Below, piece by piece: positions 28,623 through 36,269 of a DNA stretch of 61,781 nt. How positions within the stretch are numbered: the stretch's first letter is position 1; each line of letters starts with the position of its first letter. The stretch covers positions 1-61,781 of the forward strand of contig CAJPFH010000007.1 of the NCBI GenBank assembly GCA_905339165.1. The letters run 5' to 3'. The stretch is from Flavobacteriales bacterium (GTDB lineage: Bacteria; Bacteroidota; Bacteroidia; Flavobacteriales_E; Vicingaceae). The notes under the pieces were generated by a model. The model worked only from the letters and a program-made list of their open reading frames with translations, was not told the origin of the DNA and made no database searches. Both the position numbers and the translations under genes were made by a program.

Positions 28623-29555
28623 TTATATTTCTAATTCTTTAAAACTTCTTTTTAGGTACACCTCTATCATTTCTTTTCTGTATTTTCTGGAGTATACATC
28701 ATTATCCACTAATCTTGATTTTTTAATTGCCTCTTTAATTAATTCATTTTTATCAGATCGCTTTGAGCCGAAAACTACAATAGGTTTAGGATCTACACCA
28801 CCTAACACTATTTTAATGTTGCCGTTTCTGTCTATCGTTACAGCCGATGTAAGCGAGGTAAATTCCAACGACTCGCGTTGACGAAGTTTTTTGAAGCTCG
28901 ATTTAAACGCACAGTTTAGGGGTATATTGACTGAAATAATTAATGAATTTTTATTGAATTTAAGAGGAGTTACTCCATCTCCGGAATAAATATCCTCGAG
29001 TAGAATTTCGTTTTTTTTCTCTTTTTCTGATACTGTAATCGTAGCATTCATGCTAATGAGTGCTACAGCCGTATCGGAAACAAATTTAGAAAAGCAGTTT
29101 TTTTTGCCGCCTGTAGCAATACAAATATCTCCATCGCATTTAAGGCAGTACCCTACCGCTTCTCTCCACCATTCGCTCTGGTTATAAAAAATGCAGCGAT
29201 TTTCTACCAACAAATTTCCTCCAATAGTTGCGGTTTTTCTTATAACGGGTGATGCCACCACATCAGCAGCCTGAATGAGAACAGGAAAATTATTTTTAAT
29301 TTCTTCGTTATTGCCTAATTCGTTTAAACATACAAGAGCCCCAATTAGCAAATGCGAATCGGTTTTTGTTATTTCTTTCAGTTCTTTTATTCCTGTAATG
29401 TCGATGTAACAGTTTTGTAAATCGTTTCCTTGAAATTTATTAACCATCACATCGGTGCCTCCGGCTAAAAAACGAAACTGGTTTTTGTTGGCATCGGCAA
29501 ATTCTAACGCTTCGGAAATTGTTGTAGGTTTTAAATAGAGAGCTTCTTTTATCAT
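28623..29555 (-). CDS. FAD subunit of a molybdenum hydroxylase, 4-hydroxybenzoyl-CoA reductase beta-like
   Basis: The 310-residue protein is a CO-dehydrogenase/xanthine-dehydrogenase medium (FAD) subunit: LAGGTDVMVN (30-39) and KTATIGGNLL (107-116) are the FAD motifs. It also has an insert with Cys121, Cys137, Cys145 and Cys154 around CIFYNQSEWWREAVGYC. As I recall, 4-hydroxybenzoyl-CoA reductase HcrB of Thauera has the same insert and the same 16-8-9 spacing, binding an extra [4Fe-4S] cluster that lets the enzyme run in the reducing direction. Ordinary xanthine dehydrogenase lacks it. So this is HcrB-like; the actual substrate cannot be told from sequence alone. Confidence 0.85.
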   Translation of the reverse strand: MIKEALYLKPTTISEALEFADANKNQFRFLAGGTDVMVNKFQGNDLQNCYIDITGIKELKEITKTDSHLLIGALVCLNELGNNEEIKNNFPVLIQAADVVASPVIRKTATIGGNLLVENRCIFYNQSEWWREAVGYCLKCDGDICIATGGKKNCFSKFVSDTAVALISMNATITVSEKEKKNEILLEDIYSGDGVTPLKFNKNSLIISVNIPLNCAFKSSFKKLRQRESLEFTSLTSAVTIDRNGNIKIVLGGVDPKPIVVFGSKRSDKNELIKEAIKKSRLVDNDVYSRKYRKEMIEVYLKRSFKELEI

Positions 29556-29559
29556 GGGG

Positions 29560-32352
29560 TTAGACGGTTTTAATTTCTTCCAATGCTTTGTTTTTCTTCA
29601 TTTGCTCCAAAATATCTTCGGCAGATATAGGAAGTTTTGTAATTCGAACACCTACCGCGTTATAAATGGCATTTGCAATGGCAGGGATTACCGGATGTAG
29701 TGCTCCTTCTCCACATTCTTTGGCCCCAAAAGGACCTTCGGGGTCAATCGTTTCTATAATATGAGTGTGTATATCGGGCGTATCTAAGGTGGTTGGGATT
29801 TTATAATCGAGAAAATTATTATTGACCAATAACCCGTTATAGTATTTCATTTGTTCTGTAATAGCTTGCCCAATACCCATGTGCCAAGAGCCTTCGAGTT
29901 GCCCTTCTACAGCCATTGGATTAATAGCTTTTCCGCAATCGTGTGCCCCCCATACATTTTGAATTTTAACAAATCCGGTTTCCATATCCACGTCAACCTC
30001 TGCAATACAGGCTCCAAAACTGTACGATGGGCTAAGACCGGCTCCTGCTCCTTTAAAGTCTCCTCCTAATTTTGGTGAAATATATTTTCCGCTAACGCTT
30101 ACCGCTCCTCTGTTTGCAGTAAGAATATCAATGGCTTCCTCCCATGTTAGTTCTACGGTTTTATCGTTGCTGAACACTTTATTATCCGCAAGTATTATTT
30201 CTTCTTTTTGAATATTTTTCTTTACGGAAACGGCTTCCATTATTTCATTCTTTAAATTTTCGGCAGCATTTTTAGCTGCATTACCGGCCATAAAAGTAAC
30301 ACGGCTGGAGTAGCTGCCTAAATCAACAGGAGTAATAAGAGTGTCGGCTGCCAATACAAAAATTTTATCGATATCTATTCCTAATACTTCTGCTACAATG
30401 ATGGCCAGCATGGTATCACTCCCTTGTCCAATATCACTTGCTCCCGAAGTAATTAAAACTCTGCCGTCAAAATCAAGTTTTAAATGCACTACCGATTGGG
30501 GCAATTCGTTCCAAATGATGGGTAAGGCACTTCCGCTTATAAAAAATCCGCAGCCTACTCCAATCCCTTTTCCTTGTGGTAGTTTTCCTTTCTTATTCTT
30601 CCATTGAGATTCGTCCATCACTTTTTGCAATGATTCACGACTACCATTTGAAGTGATACGATAATGCCCCACAGTGAGCGTATTCGAATCTAAAAAATTT
30701 TTCATTCTTAACTCGCAGGGGTCCATGTTAATTTTATGTGCCAACTCATCAATCGTACTTTCTACCGCAAAACGGGAGTTTACAGCTCCATGCCCTCGCA
30801 TGGCTCCGCATTGTGGCTTGTTAGTATACACCCTGAATGTACGGAAGCCAAAATTATCTAGCTTGTATGGAGCTTGTAATAGTACACCATTGTAATACGA
30901 TGTTACTACACCAAAACTTCCGTATGCTCCTCCATCAATGGCAATGTCGGCATCTAACACTTTAATTATTCCATCGTTTGAAACGCCCATTTTTACTGTC
31001 ATTTTTGATGGATGCCGCCCATGATTGGTAATAAAAACTTCTTCGCGAGATAATCTAACACGAACTGGTTTTCCAACCTTTCTAGAAAGATAAGAGATAA
31101 TCACTTCGTGAGGAAAAGGATCGCTTTTACCACCAAAACCTCCGCCCACATAGGGTTTAATTACTCTTACTTTACTAAGAGGTACTTCCATTACTTTGGC
31201 AAGAGCTCGATGCAAATAATGTGGCACTTGCGTGGCTGTAATAATGGTTAATCCGTTTTCATCCCACCACGCAGTAGCCGCATGGGGTTCCGTAAAACCA
31301 TGGTTAATTCCTTCGAAAGTAAAATCGAATTTGCAGGTAGTGTCTGCTTCCTCCAAACCTTGTTGTTGGTTGCCAAAACGCAATTCGGCTTTTTTATGGA
31401 CATTATTATTGAACTTAACGTGCTCGTGAATCTTTTTGTTTTCTCCAATATCATTAAGAGAATCGTCTATGCTTAAGAACTCTTTAATCGGCTTGTAAGT
31501 AACTTTAATTTTTTTACAGGCTAGTGCAGCCATTTCTTCGCTATCGGCAACTACAGCGGCAACAATTTCGCCAATATACCTTGTTTTTTCTATTGCCATA
31601 GCGGTTTCATCTTGGGAAACGGTAAGTACACCAAACTTTACGGGAATTTCTTTTCCGGTGGCAATGTAATGTACCCCTTCCATTTTATGTGCTTCGGAAT
31701 AATCTATTTTTTCAATAATAGCATGTGGGTATATGCTGCGAAGAAATTTACAATGCAGTGCATTTCGGGTGTAAATATCATCGGCATATTGTGCGGTGCC
31801 TTTGGCCTTTTTTTCGGCCTCGATATAGGGCACGGAAACACCTACTTTTGATGATGTTGTTATCGGTTGATTTGCTGTGATACTAGTGTGATTTGTTTCG
31901 AGAACATATTCTGCAACTGCTTCAATTATTTTTTTGTATCCGGTGCATCGACAAAGATTTCCTGATAGGGCTTCTTTTACTTCGTGAACTGTTGGGTTTG
32001 GATTTTTAGAAACAAAATCAAATGATGTCATTATCATACCCGGTGTACAAAAGCCGCATTGAATAGCTCCTTTTTGTACAAACTTTTCTTGTAATTTATG
32101 TATCTCTCCATTTTTCGAAAGTGCTTCTATGGTGGTAATTTCGGCATGGTTGTAACGCATAACCGGAGTAATACAACTTAATACAGGTAGCCCATCGGCT
32201 AACACGGTACATGCACCACAAGAGCCTTGTTCGCATCCGATTTTTGTTCCTGTTAATCCCGCTTTATCGCGAATAACGCTTGACAACATTTCATGTTCTC
32301 CGACTAATAGTTCGTGTTTTCTTCCGTTTATTGTTAAATTAATTTTTTGCAT
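29560..32352 (-). CDS. Molybdopterin hydroxylase/reductase, fused 2Fe-2S and molybdenum subunits
   Basis: The 930-residue protein fuses two usual subunits. Residues 1-155 are the 2x[2Fe-2S] domain with Cys40/45/48/60 and Cys99/102/134/136. Residues 165-930 are the molybdenum catalytic domain, with VGGGFGGKSD, RGHGAVNSRF, SDIGQGSDT and the catalytic-Glu motif GAKECGEG near the C-terminus. With the adjacent HcrB-like subunit the closest functional guess is 4-hydroxybenzoyl-CoA reductase (dehydroxylates 4-hydroxybenzoyl-CoA with reduced ferredoxin), or another reductive dehydroxylase; an aldehyde or purine hydroxylase is the alternative. Separate HcrA and HcrC genes are the textbook form, so the fusion is notable. 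Confidence 0.88.
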   Translation of the reverse strand: MQKINLTINGRKHELLVGEHEMLSSVIRDKAGLTGTKIGCEQGSCGACTVLADGLPVLSCITPVMRYNHAEITTIEALSKNGEIHKLQEKFVQKGAIQCGFCTPGMIMTSFDFVSKNPNPTVHEVKEALSGNLCRCTGYKKIIEAVAEYVLETNHTSITANQPITTSSKVGVSVPYIEAEKKAKGTAQYADDIYTRNALHCKFLRSIYPHAIIEKIDYSEAHKMEGVHYIATGKEIPVKFGVLTVSQDETAMAIEKTRYIGEIVAAVVADSEEMAALACKKIKVTYKPIKEFLSIDDSLNDIGENKKIHEHVKFNNNVHKKAELRFGNQQQGLEEADTTCKFDFTFEGINHGFTEPHAATAWWDENGLTIITATQVPHYLHRALAKVMEVPLSKVRVIKPYVGGGFGGKSDPFPHEVIISYLSRKVGKPVRVRLSREEVFITNHGRHPSKMTVKMGVSNDGIIKVLDADIAIDGGAYGSFGVVTSYYNGVLLQAPYKLDNFGFRTFRVYTNKPQCGAMRGHGAVNSRFAVESTIDELAHKINMDPCELRMKNFLDSNTLTVGHYRITSNGSRESLQKVMDESQWKNKKGKLPQGKGIGVGCGFFISGSALPIIWNELPQSVVHLKLDFDGRVLITSGASDIGQGSDTMLAIIVAEVLGIDIDKIFVLAADTLITPVDLGSYSSRVTFMAGNAAKNAAENLKNEIMEAVSVKKNIQKEEIILADNKVFSNDKTVELTWEEAIDILTANRGAVSVSGKYISPKLGGDFKGAGAGLSPSYSFGACIAEVDVDMETGFVKIQNVWGAHDCGKAINPMAVEGQLEGSWHMGIGQAITEQMKYYNGLLVNNNFLDYKIPTTLDTPDIHTHIIETIDPEGPFGAKECGEGALHPVIPAIANAIYNAVGVRITKLPISAEDILEQMKKNKALEEIKTV

Positions 32353-32353
32353 T

Positions 32354-33163
32354 TTATATTTTATTTATCTCCTGCTTTTGTGTTTGGCAAATGATTGCAC
32401 GAGTTTGGTTATTTTTAATTTCTATCATTTTAGCCAGAATGGAAATTGCAATTTCTTCAGGGTGGTTTGATTTTAAATCATACCCCATAGGCATATCTAC
32501 TTCCGAAAGTTGTTGCTCATTTGCAATATGCGATGAGAGAAATAGTTTTTTTGTAACCTCTATTTTTCTTTTACTTCCAATCATCCCTAAATAGGCTCGT
32601 TTTTTTTCTATACAATAGGCTAATATTTCGCGGTCCAATTTATGATCGTAGGTAAGTATGGCAATGTACGTGTGTTCGTTAAATGGTAAACTTTTTAATA
32701 TTTCGGTATAAGCATAAGGCAGTTTAAAAACGAATTCATCGGAAATTTTATCGAGCTCGTTTTTCCTTTCATCGATTAGAAACACTTCGAAACCTGCAAA
32801 AGCCGAAACTTTAGCTAGGGCTCTTCCTACATGCCCTGCACCAAAAACATACAATTTGTTGTAAGGCATAATTGTTTCGATAAATACTTCAACATTTCCA
32901 CCACAACACATTCCGTGTTCTTGTAATAAATTATGCGAGATAACGATATTGCCGCTTTTTGAGATTGTTTCAATGGCATCTTCTATTACTTTTTTTTCCA
33001 AAGCTCCACCTCCAATGCTTCCAAAAATTTTTCCGCTTGGCCATACCAGCATTTTTGCTCCCGTTTTTAAAGGGGTAGATCCTTTAGTTGAAATAATAGT
33101 ACAGAGGGCAATGCATTCGGCATTGTTGCGGGCTTCTTCTATTTTTTTGTAAATACTTTCCAT
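32354..33163 (-). CDS. xdhC: XdhC/CoxI-family molybdenum enzyme maturation factor
   Basis: XdhC-type proteins bind the molybdenum cofactor, help its sulfuration and insert it into hydroxylases. The 269-residue protein has the XdhC/CoxI N-terminal domain (ALCTIISTKGSTPLKTGAKMLV, then GSIGGGALEKKV) and the C-terminal Rossmann domain (VFGAGHVGRALAKVSAFAGF, about 132-151; YLGMIGSKRK). Its ATG overlaps the upstream stop, and it ends one base before the molybdenum subunit gene, as expected for a dedicated maturase. Confidence 0.93.
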   Translation of the reverse strand: MESIYKKIEEARNNAECIALCTIISTKGSTPLKTGAKMLVWPSGKIFGSIGGGALEKKVIEDAIETISKSGNIVISHNLLQEHGMCCGGNVEVFIETIMPYNKLYVFGAGHVGRALAKVSAFAGFEVFLIDERKNELDKISDEFVFKLPYAYTEILKSLPFNEHTYIAILTYDHKLDREILAYCIEKKRAYLGMIGSKRKIEVTKKLFLSSHIANEQQLSEVDMPMGYDLKSNHPEEIAISILAKMIEIKNNQTRAIICQTQKQEINKI

Positions 33164-33759
33164 TACGTATGAGCCAGATTACTTTGCTGAAATAATTCCG
33201 GAGTATTTATGTTAGTATGAATGCTATTTGTATTGACAGGAACATTCTTCCGAACAAATGAACGTAAATGATTTTTGAGTGTGTCTTCTGTTGTAATCTG
33301 ATTAAGAGCTTTGATATATTTAACAATTCTAGGGCTAAGCAATATCGGATGCCCTCCTTTGGCATTGAACATAGGGACTATATAATCTGCTACATTTCTG
33401 TGCTTGTATAATTCACAAATAACTTCAACAGGCACAAAGGGGTTATCGCAATCTTGAATGTACACATACTGGTCATTACTTACCTCCTTAATCCCAAGGT
33501 ATACGGAATACATTCTCTCTAATTGGGGTTGTGTGTTTGTAATTATTTTAATATTACCATAAGGAAAGAGTAAGCTCAATTCGCAACTTAGTTTTCTCGA
33601 TGTAACGATGGTAATTTTTTTAATGCCCGCAGAAAGGTGGGTATTCACTATACACTCTATAAAAGTAATTCCTTTCTCTAAAAAAGGAAGTAAAGCTTTA
33701 GGCCTTTGCATACGGGAAGATTCTCCTGCGGCTAATATAATCAATTCGGAATGTTCCAA
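33163..33759 (-). CDS. MobA/MocA-like nucleotidyltransferase
   Basis: The 198-residue protein has the GT-A nucleotidyltransferase motif LAAGESSRMQRPKALLPF (about 9-26), the metal-binding DCDNPF (about 99-104) and GGHPILLSP. Members next to XdhC (MocA/MobA-like) attach CMP or GMP to molybdopterin, here probably CMP for a hydroxylase-type enzyme. The start is TTG at 33759; an in-frame stop lies four codons upstream and no ATG intervenes. First gene of the six-gene operon, with an FNR-like promoter 20-65 bases upstream. Confidence 0.85.
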   Translation of the reverse strand: MEHSELIILAAGESSRMQRPKALLPFLEKGITFIECIVNTHLSAGIKKITIVTSRKLSCELSLLFPYGNIKIITNTQPQLERMYSVYLGIKEVSNDQYVYIQDCDNPFVPVEVICELYKHRNVADYIVPMFNAKGGHPILLSPRIVKYIKALNQITTEDTLKNHLRSFVRKNVPVNTNSIHTNINTPELFQQSNLAHT

Positions 33760-33780
33760 CTTTTTGATTTATGAAGTGAA

Positions 33781-33824
33781 TAAAGTTACCTTAAGGGGAG
33801 GGGTAAAAAAATGACACTAATCAT
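33781..33824 (-). promoter_or_regulatory. FNR-like box plus −7 of the molybdenum hydroxylase operon
   Basis: On the minus strand ATGAT-TAGT-GTCAT (33824-33811; one mismatch to ATGAT-N4-ATCAT) is followed 22 bases later by TAACTTTA (33788-33781). The geometry is identical to the promoters at 36189, 37863, 40059 and 41157. Confidence 0.7.
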
Positions 33825-33844
33825 AGTTTTTCATATATCTGTTT

Positions 33845-33880
33845 AAAAAAAAAGCGTTGAAAAATTCAACGCTTTTTTTA
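33845..33880 (-). terminator. Hairpin terminator after narK (first copy)
   Basis: Stem AGCGTTGAA / TTCAACGCT with loop AAA, flanked by A and T runs, begins 15 bases after the narK stop and also insulates the divergent promoter at 33781-33824. Confidence 0.9.
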
Positions 33881-33894
33881 AACACTAATTCATA

Positions 33895-35238
33895 CTAGCT
33901 TGGTCTTTCGCAACCTTTGCGGTTATAATACCACCAATTAATGATGGTAGCTATAACAAAAAATCCGGCAATGGTATAAAAGAATCCGTTGGCATTTCCG
34001 GTGCTAGATAAAAATGCACTAACCGAAGTAGCAAAAATAAAAGGACCGAAAGCAGCAATGGCAGCGGTAAAACCAATCACTCCCGCAGCTTGTCTTGGAT
34101 TATGGCCAAATATTATAGGGTATTGACGGAAAGTAGCTGCATTGCCCATACCTGTAATAAAGAATAAGAACAACATTAAGTAAAGAAATGCGGGGAACTG
34201 CTCAACAGAAGTAGGAGTGAGCAAACCTAGTTGAACCATAGCTACGCAGCCAATAATTAGACCTATTCCTGTAAGAGTGGTAAGTATGGCACCACCTACT
34301 TTATCGGCAATAAAACCAAATAAAACACGGCTAGAAGCACCAATAAGAGGGCCTAAAAAGGCATATTTCAGCGCATCGGGAGCATCAGGAAAATTTCCGT
34401 ATACCGTTTTTATCATTAATGGAAAAATAGCGGCTAAGCCCGAGAATCCACCGAAAGTCATTACATAAGTTATGGTACAGAACCAAGTGTGTTTATCTCC
34501 AAAAATATCTAATTGTTCTTTGAAAGAAGCTTTTACCGGTATACTCTTAATAAAATACCACGAAGCAATGGCTAAAATCACTAAAAGCGGCACATACCAT
34601 AAAGCAGCGCTTTGCAAATAAATTTCGGAAGTTCCCAACACTTCTCCTGTTTTTGGATCGGTTTTAGTAAAAACTTGTGCTGCACCATATGTAGCAACCC
34701 CAAGCATAGCAGGTGTCATAAACTGGGCCACACTCACACCGAAATTTCCGATGCCCGCCTGAATGCCTAATGCTGTACCTTGTAATCTTTTAGGAAAAAA
34801 CAAACTAGTACTTGGCATGTAAGAAGAAAAATCACCTCCTCCAAAACCTGCAGTAAATGCAATGACCATAAATACCCAAAATGGAGTAGTTGTGTTCATT
34901 ACGGCTAACCCTAAACCTATAGCCGGAATTAGTTTAATAATCGTTGAAATACTTATTACATGTCTTGAACCGTAAATAGGCAACAAAAAGGTATGTACAA
35001 TACGCAGCAAACCAGCTGCTAATCCAGGCATCGCAGCAAGCCAAAAAAGTTGATCCTTATCGAACTTAAATCCAATGCCCGGAAGTTTGGTTACAATGGC
35101 ACTCATCATAAACCAAGTTGCGAAAGATAGTATAAGAGAAATTGTTGTTACAGTTAGCACCTTCCATGCAATTTTACTGCCTTCGGAATCCCAAAACTCT
35201 TTGTTTTCAGGTTCCCATTTTGTAAGCCATGTTGCCAT
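33895..35238 (-). CDS. narK: NarK-type nitrate/nitrite transporter (first copy)
   Basis: Major facilitator of 447 residues with about 12 membrane spans. Nitrate-signature-like segments are GFGGGDFSSYMPSTSLFFPK (about 130-149) and IGNFGVSVAQFMTP (about 163-176), with the substrate-binding Arg region LAAGLLRIVHTF. It imports nitrate and/or exports nitrite across the inner membrane. It is divergent from the Crp/Fnr gene, with an FNR-like palindrome centred between them. No nitrate reductase gene is in the window. Confidence 0.9.
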   Translation of the reverse strand: MATWLTKWEPENKEFWDSEGSKIAWKVLTVTTISLILSFATWFMMSAIVTKLPGIGFKFDKDQLFWLAAMPGLAAGLLRIVHTFLLPIYGSRHVISISTIIKLIPAIGLGLAVMNTTTPFWVFMVIAFTAGFGGGDFSSYMPSTSLFFPKRLQGTALGIQAGIGNFGVSVAQFMTPAMLGVATYGAAQVFTKTDPKTGEVLGTSEIYLQSAALWYVPLLVILAIASWYFIKSIPVKASFKEQLDIFGDKHTWFCTITYVMTFGGFSGLAAIFPLMIKTVYGNFPDAPDALKYAFLGPLIGASSRVLFGFIADKVGGAILTTLTGIGLIIGCVAMVQLGLLTPTSVEQFPAFLYLMLFLFFITGMGNAATFRQYPIIFGHNPRQAAGVIGFTAAIAAFGPFIFATSVSAFLSSTGNANGFFYTIAGFFVIATIINWWYYNRKGCERPS

Positions 35239-35284
35239 AATAATTAGTTTTTAGTTTGTATTTTTAGGATTTTGTATCTACATA

Positions 35285-35329
35285 CAAATATTTATCAATG
35301 AATATTTATTAATTCATGATTTGAATCAT
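35285..35329 (-). promoter_or_regulatory. FNR-like box between narK and the Crp/Fnr gene
   Basis: The perfect palindrome ATGAT-TTGA-ATCAT (35316-35329) is followed on the minus strand, 23 bases on, by AATATTTG (35292-35285), one mismatch from TAnnTTTG, which would drive narK. On the plus strand TGATTTTG (35349-35356) lies 19 bases after the box and could drive the regulator gene, so the site may serve both directions. Confidence 0.65.
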
Positions 35330-35406
35330 AAATTGAGTGAATACACGTTGATTTTGTTTTTAAATTGTAATGAATAAAAGATAATTTCGTGGCAAACTTT
35401 TTAAAA

Positions 35407-36111
35407 ATGTCGGCCAACTATTTTTGTAAAACCTGCCCTCAGAAAAACTGCGTAATTAAGCTGTGTAGTGAGGATGATATGCAAGAAGTGTCGGACAAAA
35501 AAGAAACTAGTATTTACCGCAAAGGTCAGGTAATTTTTAGCGAAGGCAGCACTGTGTTTGGAATATACATTATACACAACGGAAAAGTAAAAGTGTACAA
35601 TACGGGATTTAATTTAAAACAACAAATTCTTCGATTCTCTGTAGATGGTGATTTGCTAGGACACCGGGGGTTTGGTGCAAAAAAATATTCCATTGGAGCT
35701 ATAGCTATAGAAGACTCTGTTATTTGTTTTATCGATAATCCTCTTTACTACAGAATCATCAAAAGAAATACCGAAATGCTTTTTCATATAATGGCTTTTT
35801 ATGCTAGTGAATTAAGGGCTGCAGAAGCAAGAATGAAAAATCTTTCGCAAATGAGTGTAAGAGAAAAAGTGGCTGAATCATTACAAATAATGAGTGCTAT
35901 TTTTGGTAAAAAAGAAAAAGAAAGAATTGTGCTTGACACTCCTCTAACCCGTCAGGAAATGGCAGAAATAGGCGGAATGAGACCTGAGCAATTTATTAAA
36001 GAGCTGAACATTTTCATAGCCGACAAGGTGGTTGGTTTCAGCGATAAAAACATCATTATAAATAAGCCCCATGTTTTAACAGAACTGTTAAGCATCTACA
36101 ACCAACAATAA
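35407..36111 (+). CDS. Crp/Fnr-family regulator with Cys-rich N-terminus
   Basis: The 234-residue protein has a cyclic-nucleotide-binding-like beta roll (about 30-145) and a winged helix (about 160-234; LTRQEMAEIGGMRPEQFIKEL). The N-terminus has Cys7, Cys10, Cys15 and Cys20 (CKTCPQKNC...C), a plausible Fe-S ligand set like that of FNR but with different spacing. In the recognition helix the key positions read E-x-x-I-K where FNR has E-x-x-S-R. I chose ATG 35407; GTG 35389 is possible. Its place between two narK genes makes it a candidate oxygen or nitrogen-oxide sensor for the regulon. Confidence 0.87.
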   Translation: MSANYFCKTCPQKNCVIKLCSEDDMQEVSDKKETSIYRKGQVIFSEGSTVFGIYIIHNGKVKVYNTGFNLKQQILRFSVDGDLLGHRGFGAKKYSIGAIAIEDSVICFIDNPLYYRIIKRNTEMLFHIMAFYASELRAAEARMKNLSQMSVREKVAESLQIMSAIFGKKEKERIVLDTPLTRQEMAEIGGMRPEQFIKELNIFIADKVVGFSDKNIIINKPHVLTELLSIYNQQ

Positions 36112-36119
36112 AACATTCT

Positions 36120-36151
36120 ATATCAGTTAAATGAACTAACATAACTGATAT
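36120..36151. repeat. 10-bp perfect inverted repeat after the Crp/Fnr gene
   Basis: ATATCAGTTA (36120-36129) and TAACTGATAT (36142-36151) flank a 12-base loop. There is no T run after it, so it is a weak terminator candidate at best. Its right arm overlaps the FNR-like half-site at 36145, so it may be a compound operator. Confidence 0.5.
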
Positions 36152-36158
36152 GTATCAT
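36145..36158 (+). promoter_or_regulatory. Upstream FNR-like box before narK (second copy)
   Basis: CTGAT-ATGT-ATCAT lies 44 bp (about four helical turns) upstream of the main box at 36189. No −7 match occurs at the standard 22-bp spacing, so it may be an auxiliary site. Confidence 0.5.
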
Positions 36159-36188
36159 ATTCTTTTCTGTTAAAAAACTACATTCTAC

Positions 36189-36232
36189 TTGATACTTATC
36201 ATATAGAAAAGTATTCCGCCCGTTCACTTTTG
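36189..36232 (+). promoter_or_regulatory. FNR-like box plus −7 of narK (second copy)
   Basis: TTGAT-ACTT-ATCAT (36189-36202) is the closest match in the window to the E. coli FNR consensus TTGAT-N4-ATCAA. After exactly 22 bases comes CACTTTTG (36225-36232), one mismatch from TAnnTTTG. Confidence 0.7.
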
Positions 36233-36269
36233 TGTCGTAATATTTTTTTTAGAATAAAAACTTATCCTT

